Assembly (NCBI GenBank): GCA_015680685.1 | Contig: MNCI01022141.1 | Span: 286,504-350,503 of the forward strand | Direction: 5' to 3' | Length of the DNA: 64,000 nucleotides | Origin: Gnetum montanum | Lineage: Eukaryota; Streptophyta; Gnetopsida; Gnetales; Gnetaceae | Shown here: positions 46,121 through 57,578 of the stretch, one piece after another | Numbering within the stretch: position 1 is the stretch's first letter | Layout: each line of letters opens with the position of its first letter | The notes under the pieces: generated by a model | Databases searched by the model: none | What the model was told of the DNA's origin: nothing | The model's input: only the letters and a program-made list of their open reading frames with translations | Program-made: the position numbers and the translations under genes

Positions 46121-47025
46121 TGATGAGCATCAAAGTATTGCGTCAATGGGCCTCCATTGATGTGACCTTGTCGATAGGCCCCCATCAATGGGGCCACATC
46201 GACGTATTGTTTGCTATATCTATGAGGCCCCATCAATGAAGTACTATAGTAAAAACTATAGATATGAGCTTCAGCTATGTTTATGATGATTCAAGTTATA
46301 ATAGTAGCCAAACTCTTGCAATTTTTACATTCAAAAGTTAGAATATTTTCCCATGTTCCCACAACAAATGTCATTGAGTATATGAATATTTATTCTCGCG
46401 CTATTGTACCTGAACCACACTAGTGTGTGCAACAAGAAAGATAAGCTTCTTGATAAACCTTGCAGCATTCTAGATAGTTTAAATGTTTTATTCATGCATG
46501 TAATGTTTTTAGTCATTTATTTAATGTTTCTCAGTAATTAAGCCAATTAAGTGATAAAGTAAGATAAGCTAAATAGATTAAATACATAAGTACGACCGCT
46601 TCGAGTGTAAACACGTATTCGCTTGGTAATTCCAGCAGCACTATTGCTTGGTGCACCTAGTAACCCAGCAATGGATATGTAGGTTCATGATGTGTACAGA
46701 AAGTGGAACTAAATGCTTATGCTAGGATTAGTTAAAGATTAATTAGTTAAATTAAATTAGCTCTCAATTTATTTCATCTCTTTACTCTAAGCATCAAAGA
46801 ACATAAAACATAAAACAATAAAAATCATATGCCTCGATTACACTTAACCATACCATGTGCATCACACGTGTAAATGGGAAAACAACAAATGGCTTTAAGA
46901 CAAGTTTTACTTCCTAGAGAATTAGTGCACCGAAAACTATAGAGTTTGTAGAATTCGACTAGATCGCGTGTGAACACTTTGTGATTTGCATGGTTGGGCG
47001 TAGGGGTACCTTCCAGCACTCATCA
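46121..47025 (+). repeat. 3' LTR of element G
   Basis: 905 bp, TGATGAG..CTCATCA ends. The promoter-proximal part (46144-46250) lacks the GATATC palindromes of B, C and D. Instead it has TCAATGG/CCATTGA and CCCCATCAATGGGG palindromes. The 3' half resembles the family (GCGTGTGAACAC, TTGGGCGTAGGGGTACCTT). Confidence 0.75.
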
Positions 47026-47254
47026 ATAAGCATGAAATGGAAGTTAGGCCATGTATGCTAAAGCTTCAACCTTTATGCCAAGTTTAACCTACACAAGTGA
47101 GAACCTAAATTTTAACTAGCTTCGTAAGTTTAATGCAAGTCTAACTAACCAATTTGTACAATGATTGATGCTAGCTTGCCAAGTTTAATGCTAGGTAACT
47201 ACTAGAGATACGAACAAAAGATGAAAAGGGCATATTGTGTCCTCATGTACTAAG
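47026..47254. other. Gap between element G and the ankyrin gene
   Basis: AT-rich, with three loose repeats of AAGTTTAATGC/AAGTTTAACC. It contains the gene's presumed 3' untranslated region; no poly(A) signal was assigned. Confidence 0.5.
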
Positions 47255-49498
47255 CTAAGGCAAGCGGAAAAGAAATAGTAGCATCATGACAAAACCAGGG
47301 AGCAATCGTAGGAGCGCACGTTTGAAGAGACGCTTAACCCGGGCACTGCGCTGGTGCTTCGCTCGGCCGCACCACACGCACATGGCTGTTATTATCCACG
47401 CCAAAGTCACTAATGGCACTACAAGTACTGACAAGCTCATGGCAATAGCCGGAAAACGAGGAGACGAATCAAGGGCCCAGGTTCCTATTCCTGTGGCCAA
47501 GCTGAAGGCTACAAACATTGCCACCAGTGACAGGGCGAGCACAGACATAGAGCTCTTTAACCACGGCCTCTCTGTGTGGGGCCACGACACCTCCATCACC
47601 ACCCATACCAGCAGCACCGTCACCGCTGAGAAGAACGCTATGCTGTTTGCTATCACGTATATCCCCACATTCAAAGCGTAGTAGTACTGGCAATCGTATT
47701 GGGAGTAGCGTTTATCCTCCACACAAATGGACTTGGGCGAGGGGATTTGAAGTGTTCCCGAGGCAGCAACGGTGGCAATGAGAGCTGCAATCAAGGCGCT
47801 TATGTCCATCATGCGGCTGTTGCGTTGGCTTCTGCTCTCTCGCTGGCTCACGTTGGTATCCTCTTCTTCTTCGCGTCCCTCATCATGGCCAACCAACGCC
47901 CCTGCGCATTGCAAGTAGCGTTTCGCCTTGACCGCACACTCCTTGGATCTGTTCTGGCCGCTGTAAATCAGGTCCACTGCTCTGAACCCTTCCTTGTTTC
48001 TCCCATTCACCTGAACTCGCGGATATCTTTCTATCAGTGTCTTCACCATCTGCAATGCAAAGCAAACCAAGCAAATTTGAATTTTGTCTTTACCTTGGGT
48101 TAGATTTTTCATGCTCTATATATACATAATGTAAATGCGTCCTAGTTAAAAATTTTTGATTTACAGTTTCGTCAATGCCATTTCTGGCGGCTAGATGCAA
48201 AGGCTGGTTGCCCTTTTTATCCCGCTCGTCGCCACGCAGTTTATATTTCTTCTGTTGAGATAGCCACTGAACCAAATTAATGTGATCATTCTCAACGGCG
48301 TAGTGGAGAATACTTTTGTGGCGCTTGCTCAGCATGCGGACGCAGTCAGGTACGACGTTGGTTATGGCTTCAATGGTATCTGCGTTGCCGCTAATTGCAG
48401 CCACATGAATGGGGCATCTCCCCAATTTATCGTATTGGTAACATACATCGGGTCTGCAGCGTGCGAGGAATTGTGCTGCTTCACTGTAACCTCCCGCTGC
48501 TGCACAATGCAAAGGCGTTGCTCCACTGTCGTCGCATTTCTCCAAGTACTTTAGCGCTACTTCTTCTTTCTGTGCTATTAAACGAAGCACCTCTGCAAAA
48601 CCCTGAGCACTGTCACTACAATTCCTTCAAACTGAATTGAATTCTGTCTCCAACCGCAGATTCGCCAAAATTTAAAGCAATTTTGTCCAACAAGTCCAGT
48701 TTTAATTGGAATCTACTTTCACTTAACCCAAATTTTGCTTAAGTCAGATTAACTGACAGCAAAATTGAATTAAGATAGGACCAAATTGCTTTACATTTTA
48801 GCGCTCATAAAAATACTGAATTTAATTCAATGGACCAAAAGAAATATTGAAACCAAAGTGCAACATGCAAGCAAGTGCAAAAAGTTTATAAATTCTGAAC
48901 CCCAAAGGAGACTACCAGCTAGAGAAAATAGTATACCTAGGCGTCCTTTATAAGCAGCTATGTGCAAGCAATTCTGGCCGTCTTTACTTGCCATAGCAAG
49001 CATCCTTGCGGACGAGGATTTGAAGGACAAAATTGCCTCCACCGCTGCTGCTTTACCATTTTCACATGCAAGAAATAACGCAGTCTCACCGTTGTTGTTG
49101 CGTTGGTTGGCGAGCTTTCTGTTTAATTGGAGAAGAAGTTGTACCACTTCGGAGTTTCCTTGTGCGGCAGCCTCATGAAGCGCCGTGTTGCCCCTGGAAT
49201 TCTTGACCTGAATCAGTGGCCACATCCGAATCCACGGAGCACTCAATTCATAGCAGTTGGCTATCATTCTTACTGCCGATGCGTCCCCTTCACCAGTGCA
49301 AATGTGAAGCAGCGTGTCTGCATCTGGAGTCCTCTGCAAAATCGTAAAGGGTGATTCATGAAGTTTTGCTGTAAGAACTTCAAAATTGGATTCCATAGAG
49401 GCCGTATATAAGTCGGAATCCATTTTGCTGATAGTGAATCCAAGACGCTCTGAGAGCACCCGAAACGTTTCACCAATGATTTTCAGTAGATCAGCCAT
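47255..49498 (-). CDS. Ankyrin-repeat membrane protein, ACD6-like
   Basis: Three exons: 49498-48937, 48592-48165 and 48049-47255 (562+428+795 = 1,785 bases, 594 codons plus stop). Donors GTATAC and GTAAAT and acceptors TTTTGCAG and TTGCATTGCAG fit plant introns of 344 and 115 bases. An in-frame TAG lies 15 bases before the ATG, supporting this start. Residues 1 to about 370 carry about nine ankyrin repeats (GNTALHEAAAQGNSEVVQLL, GQNCLHIAAYKGRLEVLRLI across junction 1, GATPLHCAAAGGYSEAAQFL, GNQPLHLAARNG). A charged linker (about 380-405) follows. The C-terminus holds a PGG-domain-like helix (DISALIAALIATVAASG, about 412) and three or four more hydrophobic segments (about 454-480, 498-520, 533-559, 576-592). 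The usual PGG turn reads LQIPSP. Plant proteins of this class act at membranes, some in defence and salicylate signalling; this one's role is inferred from family only. Confidence 0.9.
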
Positions 49499-50005
49499 TT
49501 TGATCCGACTATACTACACATATGCAATTGCAATAGCATTGCATATTCGCGTTTAAGTAACTGGGCAGTGAGACGATCAGAACCCAACGCTTTCTGTTAT
49601 CATTCAGCAGAGACTGAAATTTCGTTGCAGTTGCCTTTCTTTGGAAACTTGGAACGACTTTGGAGTCTGTTTCGTCGCAGTTGCCTTTCCTTTGCAAACT
49701 TGTTTTGGAGTCTCTTAGCGGAATAGTCTTTGTTCATCTGAGTGAACGAAAAAGTTTGATGGTTGAAAAGGATAGGTTATCGTGGGATATTGACCGTTGA
49801 AAGTTCGTGGAAGCTTCCTTGAGCAGCTGCTTATTATTTGACAGCAAGCAAGAGAAGAATTTTGTCGTGAGCGTAACTCGTAAGCGTAACGCGTAAGTTC
49901 TCCGGACATGTGGACAAGCACCCCATTCGTAAATGAGGGGAAGATGTGGTTCGGTAGAAGAGCGTATCTCATCGTGCTTCTTATATCGAGTTTTGAAGTC
50001 TCTCT
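49499..50005. other. Upstream region of the ankyrin gene
   Basis: Presumed promoter and 5' leader on the - strand; no TATA box assigned. A single older copy of the downstream tandem repeat (GAATAGTCTTTG ... GAACGAAAAAGTTTGATGG) is at about 49720-49772. Confidence 0.5.
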
Positions 50006-50258
50006 GTAGAATAGTCTTTGTATGAGTCAATGAAAAAGGTTGAAGGTTGAAAAATACATTTAATGTAGAATAGTCTTTGTATGAGTCAATGAAAAAGTAT
50101 GAAGGTTGAAAAATACATTTAATGTAGAATAGTCTTTGTATGAGTCAATGAAAAAGGTTGAAGGTTGAAAAATACACTTAATGTGAGATGTAGAATAGTC
50201 TTTGTATTTGTATGAGTGAATGAAAAAGGTTGAAGGTTGAAAAATACATTTAATGTGA
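50006..50258. repeat. Four-copy 59-66 bp tandem repeat upstream of the ankyrin gene
   Basis: Copies start at 50006, 50065, 50124 and 50190, each GTAGAATAGTCTTTGTATGA then GTCAATGAAAAAGG, TTGAAGG and AAAATACATTTAATG. The first two periods are 59 bases; the third copy is 66 because of an inserted TGAGAT. Confidence 0.93.
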
Positions 50259-50329
50259 GAGATGTTTGAGAACGGTGGTTCTCTTGGGCTCTCCCCATGG
50301 TTCGGGCTTAAGTGTAACTCCTTACAGAC

Positions 50330-50590
50330 ACAAAGTTTGGCTTTGCATTTCATTAGTTTTGCATTTCATTGGTCGGGGGCGCGATTACATTTAAGTGCAA
50401 CTCCTTCCACTTGTTCAGGTCTGTCTTTATTATTTGTTTGTAGGTTTTCGTTTGGCTTTGCATTTCATTGGTCGAGCGGCGTTAAGGGCAACTCTTTCCA
50501 CACAACACAGTATTTGGAGTAACGTGTTGAGGCTACCATTATTGTTTGTAGCTTTTCTTTTGGTTTTACATTTCATTGGTCGGGCCGCTT
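50330..50590. repeat. Degenerate repeat with TTTGCATTTCATTGGTCG core
   Basis: Three spaced copies of GGCTTTGCATTTCATTGGTC (about 50360, 50453 and 50562, the last with TTTTACATTTC), each following similar TTTGTAG..TTTTCG text in the later two. Origin unknown. Confidence 0.65.
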
Positions 50591-51416
50591 GAGGATGCGC
50601 TGTAGAAACGTGGGACAGGCCAGATATTTATGCTGCAAATTTTCGTGGGTAAAAGAAGCCCTCAACCATTCCAACTCTTTCTGATTGGAAAAGGTAATTG
50701 AAATTTGGATAATGAAATGAGATTAGTCTATGCCCACGAGTGGTAACCATTGTAATTGTAACGATCCCAAACAAAATTTCAGTCGCCTGGCAAAGGCACT
50801 GTCGTGTGTGTATGGGCGGTAAGCTTTTGCAAAGCCATCGTTTTCACGCTTCAGATAATGTCAGAACCTTTGCATTCAGGTTTAGCAAAATAGATTCGAA
50901 CATATACACGGCCTTCGGGGAATCCATGTTAAAATGAAGCTGAATCTTAGCTATTGATTGGTGATGTAAATTTTATGAGATTAAAATAAAAAATTTATTG
51001 TCTTTTTGAATTTCTAAATTTGTAAAAACATAGGAAATAACAAGTATTTTTTAGTAAAATTTATAACAAATCAACTAAATTTACTAGTGTAATATTTTCT
51101 ATATTTTAAATGTATTTTAACATAAAACATGTCATGAAAATGTATTGTACAATGAATTTAGTCTTTAATACTATTTGTATGGTACAATGTATTTTGAGCT
51201 ATCTACCTACAACTATCAAGTAATGATGAATAGCAATAAATACATATTTTACCTTTAATTAAAACATCCATGATGATATAAACAAATCTTAAATTTTAAT
51301 CGTGATGATTGTAATTTAAGACTATTGGTATTTAACATTAATAATGCCTTAGAGTGAAGGTTAATAAAGACTTCTAAACTACATCTTTTAATGGTAGTTT
51401 TATTCCTTTTAATGTT
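50591..51416. other. AT-rich spacer
   Basis: No gene, RNA or repeat structure recognised between the ankyrin upstream repeats and element C. Confidence 0.5.
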
Positions 51417-52058
51417 TGATGAATCGTGGGTCGCCAGCCTGATATCGAATCCTCAATATTATGTATGCGATATCGCAGCCTGGATAACGATATCGAATAC
51501 ACGATATCATAATTCCTGTGTAAGCCTATAAATATAGCATTCAAGCGCACAGGAGGGGAGTTAGTTGATAAGTCTTAGGGTAGAGTCTTTTTGTTAGTTT
51601 TTAGTTAGTTTTCAGTTCCTTCCTAGTGCATGCCTGTAGTGTGATGTTTGTAATTGTACAGAACCTTTGTTCGATTATGACGTACTTGGACATGCACACA
51701 ATCAACAATAAAGATCGAGATTACTCCATCATTGTAGCGTTCACTTAGTTTTTAATTGTTTAATTGTTAATTGTTATTTATTGTTTTCTTAGTTAGTATT
51801 TCTTTATTGTCAGTTACTACTCCTATTGTTAAATGCAAAATGAGTATGTCTTAATCACAAACATTTAAGTGTAACTACTTGGAAACCCAATAGCATATCT
51901 AGTAGTGCTTAAGTAATATGCGCTTGGTAAGCCCAAAAGTAGTACATGAAGTCCAAGCTATGTACAGATGATTAAGGGCGGATGCTCATCACACTTAGGC
52001 TAGTTTAGATTTTGCTTCTTATTGCCTATTAGCTTAAATCAAGATTATTTTTCATTGT
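51417..52058 (+). repeat. 5' LTR of element C, left piece
   Basis: Starts TGATGAATCG. It holds two GATATC-type palindromic stretches (51441-51477 and 51489-51509) and TATAAATA at 51527-51534. The text from TGCCTGTAGTGTGATGTTTG on parallels the B LTR. Interrupted after ATTGT by element D. Confidence 0.85.
52054..52058. repeat. Target-site duplication of element D, left copy
   Basis: ATTGT, identical to 58584-58588. The undisturbed B LTR has one CATTGTCTTCAGGAG at this point (about 1802). Confidence 0.93.
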
Positions 52059-53064
52059 TGATGAGTGGCGAGGTACCCCTACACTCAACCATACGAATAC
52101 GAGCGTGTACGCGAGATCCGGTCGAACTCTGCAGACTAAATGCCTTAACGCCACAAGAAACACTTGGGGTTAATCATTCGTTGTCTTCCCAGGCTTGCTT
52201 GTATGTGTCACGGTGTATGGTTAAGCAAGTCTGAGGTATGTGATTTTTTTGGTATTTTCAAGTTTATCTCCTAAGCTATAAGAGGAAGGTTGAGAAACTA
52301 AACTAACTCTAACTAATGTCCTAAGTCTAAATTAACTAGCGTCAGCATCCGTTCCCACTTACCGGACACACCCTAAACTATGCAACTGTGGCTACCAAAC
52401 GCTAATCGTTACTGGGATCACCACACGTAACGCAAGTGCTCGAAGTGGTCGTACTGGGGCACCTATTTAGCTTAAGTGTGATAAGCAGCTGATTCCTTAG
52501 CTAACTGTACACACCCGTGGGTGCTCGTAACCAAGTCGTACTTATCACACGTTCTAGCCTAGCGATGAGTAGCCGATTCCTTGACTAGCCGTACACATTG
52601 AACTACCACTGGGATTACCAAGCACAGATCCTGGAATATGCTACTAGGTTACCAAGCAGTCCAATGCTCGTAATCAAGTCGTACTCACGCGTTGCGATAG
52701 GCAGCCGATTCCTTGATTAGCCGTACACATCCGTAGATGCTTGTAATCAAGTCGTACTTGTACGCACTAGGAAAGCAGTAAATAATAATAAATAAAACCA
52801 CGTGCTGCAAGGTTTATCCAATCAAGTTCATCTTTATTGCCGTACACAACTTGGGTTCAGGTTACAAGCTGCTCGAATAAAGAGCCGTTCACTCTAGGAC
52901 TCCTACTGCGGGCACATGGGAAAAATTCTAACTCTGGAGTGATCAATCTACCAGACCTTCGCTACTTCTAGCCAGGATTCAGAAAAGAAGGGAGTGCCGC
53001 CTCTTATTTATAGATATGGCGACGGACCGTGATATCGCGTATGCGATATCGCAGGGAAAGACGC
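52059..53064 (-). repeat. 3' LTR of element D (promoter end in the N gap)
   Basis: Matches 57579 onward. It keeps the palindrome CGATATCG-type text (53028-53051) before running into N. In the first ~180 aligned bases about ten differences from the 5' LTR were counted by eye. Confidence 0.9.
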
Positions 53065-53633
53065 NNNNNNNNNNNNNNNNNNNNNNNNNNNNNNNNNNNN
53101 NNNNNNNNNNNNNNNNNNNNNNNNNNNNNNNNNNNNNNNNNNNNNNNNNNNNNNNNNNNNNNNNNNNNNNNNNNNNNNNNNNNNNNNNNNNNNNNNNNNN
53201 NNNNNNNNNNNNNNNNNNNNNNNNNNNNNNNNNNNNNNNNNNNNNNNNNNNNNNNNNNNNNNNNNNNNNNNNNNNNNNNNNNNNNNNNNNNNNNNNNNNN
53301 NNNNNNNNNNNNNNNNNNNNNNNNNNNNNNNNNNNNNNNNNNNNNNNNNNNNNNNNNNNNNNNNNNNNNNNNNNNNNNNNNNNNNNNNNNNNNNNNNNNN
53401 NNNNNNNNNNNNNNNNNNNNNNNNNNNNNNNNNNNNNNNNNNNNNNNNNNNNNNNNNNNNNNNNNNNNNNNNNNNNNNNNNNNNNNNNNNNNNNNNNNNN
53501 NNNNNNNNNNNNNNNNNNNNNNNNNNNNNNNNNNNNNNNNNNNNNNNNNNNNNNNNNNNNNNNNNNNNNNNNNNNNNNNNNNNNNNNNNNNNNNNNNNNN
53601 NNNNNNNNNNNNNNNNNNNNNNNNNNNNNNNNN
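53065..53633. other. Assembly gap (N)
   Basis: 569 N covering the boundary between the D interior and its 3' LTR, so the purine tract cannot be seen. Confidence 1.
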
Positions 53634-54837
53634 CCAAATAGGAATGTCAGTGGGTCCTCCCCAAAGCAGGCTCCTGCCCTTAATGCCCTGACAATCCCAC
53701 ATTCAAAGAGTCCGTAGGCTCTGGGAATGTCCTTTTGAACAAAAGTTAAAGTCTTAACCCGAAGAATTTACCAAAAAGAAAACAAAGCATCAACCAAAAA
53801 ATATATACTAAGGATACAACCAGCAATGAGGTGAACAATGGAGAGAAGGATGGAAAGAAGAGAAGTGGAATGGGATCCCAAGAACAAGGTGGTGTACAGC
53901 CCCTTGGGTGTTTGATGATTAATGTGACTTGGCGAATCTCATTCCAACTCCGGGCTCAAACCAACCACTTTCAGTGTCTTCGCATCAATGCATTCGGTTG
54001 AACCATCCACTTGGATAACAAGGATGCATCTTTAAGGAGCCACCACCATTCCGACGAAACAAAGGAGAGAATGGGAAGCGAGAAGGGCCTTAGTTAGAGG
54101 GAACACTTTGGTTCCATAACCAGTGCTTGCAGCCCAAAGTTTATTTCGTCTAAGGGGTGTGCTTTGAATCCTCACCTCTTTTTTTTTTTTTGTGTTTTGT
54201 GTTTTTATGCGTGGGGACCACACCATGCAAAGACTTCTTATTTTTATTGCCTCAACTTTCGATTATTGGGTTACATCGGAACAGTAAGAAAACCCAAGAA
54301 GAAAACATCTAAGCACCCAAGTGAATGACCAATACAAAAGCATCAAGTTCCCTTGAAGTCACACCCTTTGCAATCCTTGAGTCCTTCCTTAGTTTGAGAA
54401 ATGCCCAGTCACCAGTTCGTTAAAGTTCTTATTGGAAGGGAACTGTACATTTCCAAGCCAAGGGAAACCATAGACTTGATGGATGGATGGATGAAGTGAT
54501 CTCATTGCTTGCCATATCAAAAGAACATACCTTATTATCAACAATGTAACTTGAAGGTAAAAACCAAACATTAGCAATTAATGAAAAATAGTTCATCCCA
54601 TTGGGCCGAACACTTATTGGGTAATGAACTTACATGGTGGAATCACACACACACACACACAAAATGGAAAAAGTTTAATGATGTTGTAAAAAAAAAACAA
54701 GAAAAGTTAAAGAAATTTGTAAAACAAAAATTAGAAAAGTTAAAGAAATTTGTAAAAAAAAAATGTGTAAAACAAAAACGTTGTAAAACAAAAATGTGTA
54801 AAACAAAAACTGAAAAAGAACTGAGGGCCCCATATGA
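53634..54837. other. Element D interior, non-coding
   Basis: No family recognised. Includes a T-run at 54178-54191, a CA microsatellite at 54645-54661 and the A-rich repeat 54685-54825. Confidence 0.6.
54685..54825 (-). repeat. T-rich (element strand) tract after the protease frame
   Basis: Imperfect tandem AAAGTTAAAGAAATTTGTAA / AACAAAAATGTGTA units on the + strand. Corresponds in position to the T-rich tracts after gag in B and C. Confidence 0.65.
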
Positions 54838-55570
54838 TTAGCATAGGTGGCCATCTCCCCCATGACTGAGTTGTAAGGGAGAGATCCGAAATAGTGAGCG
54901 CCTATTTGAATTTCTAAGAAGTGCCCAACTTCTCCTAATTGATGACCTTAGATTCAGGGGTGGAAGTTGGCGACGCTCACGTTCCAATGTATCTATGCCA
55001 CAGTTGTTGGCATGAGTTTCCTCAGTTTTTTCTATGCATATTTGTTTGCTCCTACAAGAAGTTGTCAACCACGGGGTGTCTACTACTTCTTGTGTGGTTG
55101 CTACATACAGGCATCTTTGTTGCAGAGTTTCTTGGGCACACCTGTTACATGGAGACATTTCCTCCATGTCATCACCCGATGAATCACTGTATGTGATGCA
55201 TGGAACTATCCTCTTCTCAATCTTTCCACATATGTTTACCTTAGATATTTTCAAGGAAAGATAGCGGATCCTAAGGCATGCGTCTACTGTACTTAGCCAT
55301 GCCCTTCCCATTATAATGGGGAAGTCCCCTTTGTTGTTGTTAACATCGATCACTAGGAAATCCGCTGGGTAGGACCAACCACACACAATGGTAATAACAT
55401 CCTCCACCAATCCCAAGGGAATGGTGATGGACTGGTCTACCAGCTCCAGTTGGATGTTGCTCTTCTTAAGTTGTGGTAGGTTCCAGGCATGATACATCTT
55501 CTGCGAAATTAAGTTGACTCTAGAACCTGAGTCAAGAAGAGCCCGATGTGTCGCATTCCCAGTGATCTAC
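54838..55570 (-). pseudogene. Aspartic protease region of element D
   Basis: The active-site segment RALLDSGSRVNLISQKM is at about 55547-55497, so the D-S-G is intact. It is followed by LELVDQSITIPLGLVED, DFLVIDVNNNKGDFPIIMGR and a hydrophilic tail ending at 54838. This matches plant gypsy gag-linked proteases. It follows the gag tail with one stop between (about 55567). Possibly translated by readthrough or as part of an ancestral gag-pro frame. Confidence 0.75.
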
Positions 55571-57433
55571 AAATGAATAAAGGGACTCCCAGGGTCAGTT
55601 AGTTTCCTAGGAAGGTGGCCTACCTTTATCCAGTCAGTTACGGTATGTGTTAACATAACCGTATGCGTTACACTCCCTTGGACTGAAGGGTTCTCCGAAG
55701 TGTTAGTAGTTAGAGGCCTATACATGTACCCATCCGCTTGTTGTTGCGAGAGTTTGTCCAGGCTCCTAATTCTGAAAAAGGGTTTCTTTTTTGTACAGTT
55801 GTCGCTAGAACTAGTATCCGGTTGGATATTTACACTCTGAATATTTACAACTCTCGTGGTGTGACGTTGTTGTGGTTGGGTAGGCAATTCCCCTTGCATT
55901 ATTGGAACAGGTTGTATGGGAACTACTGGAGGAAGAGGTGCGGGTGGAGTTAGAGGATGGATAGAATGTGAGACGTCTCCAAGAGGAGAAGGAGTCCTTC
56001 TGAAGTACTCCCGAGCTTGGTAGTGACGTTGGGGGGTAGTGTGACCCATAGAGTCACCTGGAGAAACCAGCTGCTGTACATGATAACCGTAAGGATCAGG
56101 CTGCCGGTAAGGGTATTGATGTGTTGGCGGTGGCATCCCCCATGACTGTGGGTATTGCCACTACTAATGTTGTCCAATGGGCTGCGGAGGCGTTCCACTT
56201 GGATAATACGTCAAGGGTTGGTGGAACTACCTTGGGTTACCTTGTGGATAAGGTAACCTTTGGGGTGTTTTCCGTTGATTAAGTCTTGGATTTAATGCAT
56301 ACACCCTAGACTCCTTAGGACCGGTACCAGCTCTCTGCTTCTTTCATGAGTGTCCTTGGGAACAACTTGAGTTTCTGCCACTCATTGTCTATGTTCTGCA
56401 AGGCACAAGCATCGTGGAATGCCTGTAAATGATGTTGAGGATCAGCGTTGTATCCCCCTTCAAAACGTGGGATATTATTTATGTCCAAACTCTTGATCCT
56501 ACTGTCCTTTAAATGCCTTGTGGGAATCCTAACTGCCTCTCTAATATCGAGCATGCTTCGGGTTGCGAGTAGGGGTTCATCATGATCATCGCTTTCATGA
56601 TGTCTGTGATGTCTACGTGGTGGTTCCCTACTCTCCCTATGTCCTTGCCCTTGTCCTAACTCCTTTCGACCTTCCTGTCGAGGCATTTCATCTCTTTTAC
56701 TTTTATTCTCCCTGATATGCTCATGGTGGCTGCGCCCAGATGTGGAAAGAGAGTGTGAGTGATGAGATGAAGGAGAAGAAGAAGGGGATCCATCACCATT
56801 GTGATGTTTCTTACCTTCTCTTCGGCTGCTTTGGCCCCGATCATTGTAACGATCTAAGTGTCTGTCATTAGTGTGAGTAGTTGTTCCTGCCATGAACAGT
56901 TGGTGCTCACGGGGGTCAGAGCCTGGAATATGTATCGTTGATCTAAGGCCCTGATTCCTTGCCTCTTCACCAAAGTGAGGAGGAGGAACATCATTTTCTA
57001 AGAAACCCATTGTGAGGGGTTCCTCATCTCCTATTTCACTAATGACATGGGGGACCTTGCCCTTCAACAGTGAATGCTGGCTCTCCTGCCTTGCATCCCG
57101 AATACGTTGGGCATTTGTGGGATGATAATCCCTTGTGTCATAATCATCCAAAACGTATTCAGCAAGTAGCTCTTGCATGCCAATCTATGCTAAGGCACGG
57201 AAAAGCATGTTAGGAGCAGAACGATCTGGGGGTAACACGATGTTACCTTGTATATCTCTCCACCGTAGTTGCTCATCTTGATGGAAAACAAAGGTAAAAT
57301 CTGGTACATACTCATCGGGATGAGTATATGTGACTTTAGATTGTTGAGGACATGGCTGGTCTCAGTTATGCGTACGATTCTGACTGTCTCCTGTATTGTC
57401 CTTAGGTGAGTTGATTGCATGAGAAGAAGCCAT
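55567..57433 (-). pseudogene. gag of element D, internally deleted
   Basis: ATG at 57433 (MASSHAINSPKDN). A stop near 57360 and another near 57183 precede the long frame 57178-56315 (MQELLAEYVLDDYDTRDYH, a charged S/H/R-rich region, then DDHDEPLLATRSMLDI, RIPTRHLKDSRIKSLDINN, FEGGYNADPQHHLQAFHDA). The frame stops right after EAESWYRS. The helical half of gag present in B and C (VSALRKQIQEWKQ onward) and the zinc knuckle are missing. A proline-rich tail follows (56136-55567). Looks like a deletion inside gag. Confidence 0.78.
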
Positions 57434-57560
57434 TTGTAATGGTGTGCTAACTTTCACCGTTATTTATGTTCTTAATTAACTGATTAACCCTAAGGTTCGT
57501 TTAAGTTCACAATGATGTGAGTGATATCCCTTATGTTCAATTGGCGAAAAAATACTTAGT

Positions 57561-57577
57561 CCCTGGCAACGGCACCA
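57561..57577 (-). promoter_or_regulatory. Primer binding site of element D (tRNA-Asp type)
   Basis: On the - strand TGGTGCCGTTGCCAGGG, one base after the LTR end. Differs from the exact tRNA-Asp complement at a few positions. Confidence 0.78.
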
Positions 57578-57578
57578 A

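Larger units (their letters stand above)
1..47025 (+). mobile_element. Element G, outermost LTR retrotransposon (5' part outside window)
   Basis: The window opens inside a gag-like region (1-793). At the far side of the nested stack a polypurine tract (46108-46120) leads into a complete LTR (46121-47025) of the same TGATGAG..CTCATCA family. The simplest reading is one + strand element whose interior was split at 1229-1233/45773-45777 by element B. Visible G sequence is 1-1233, 45778-46120 and the LTR, so little interior remains between gag and the 3' LTR and no reverse transcriptase was seen. That gag and LTR belong to the same element is inferred from orientation and family, because the 5' LTR and target duplication lie outside the window. 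Confidence 0.6.

Noticed and set aside
47286-48640. + strand open frames across the ankyrin gene
   Set aside because: They are mirror frames of the - strand gene, whose exons join in phase and show ankyrin and membrane segments.
53004-53717. Open frames of over 200 codons across 53065-53633
   Set aside because: They consist almost entirely of N and have no coding evidence.
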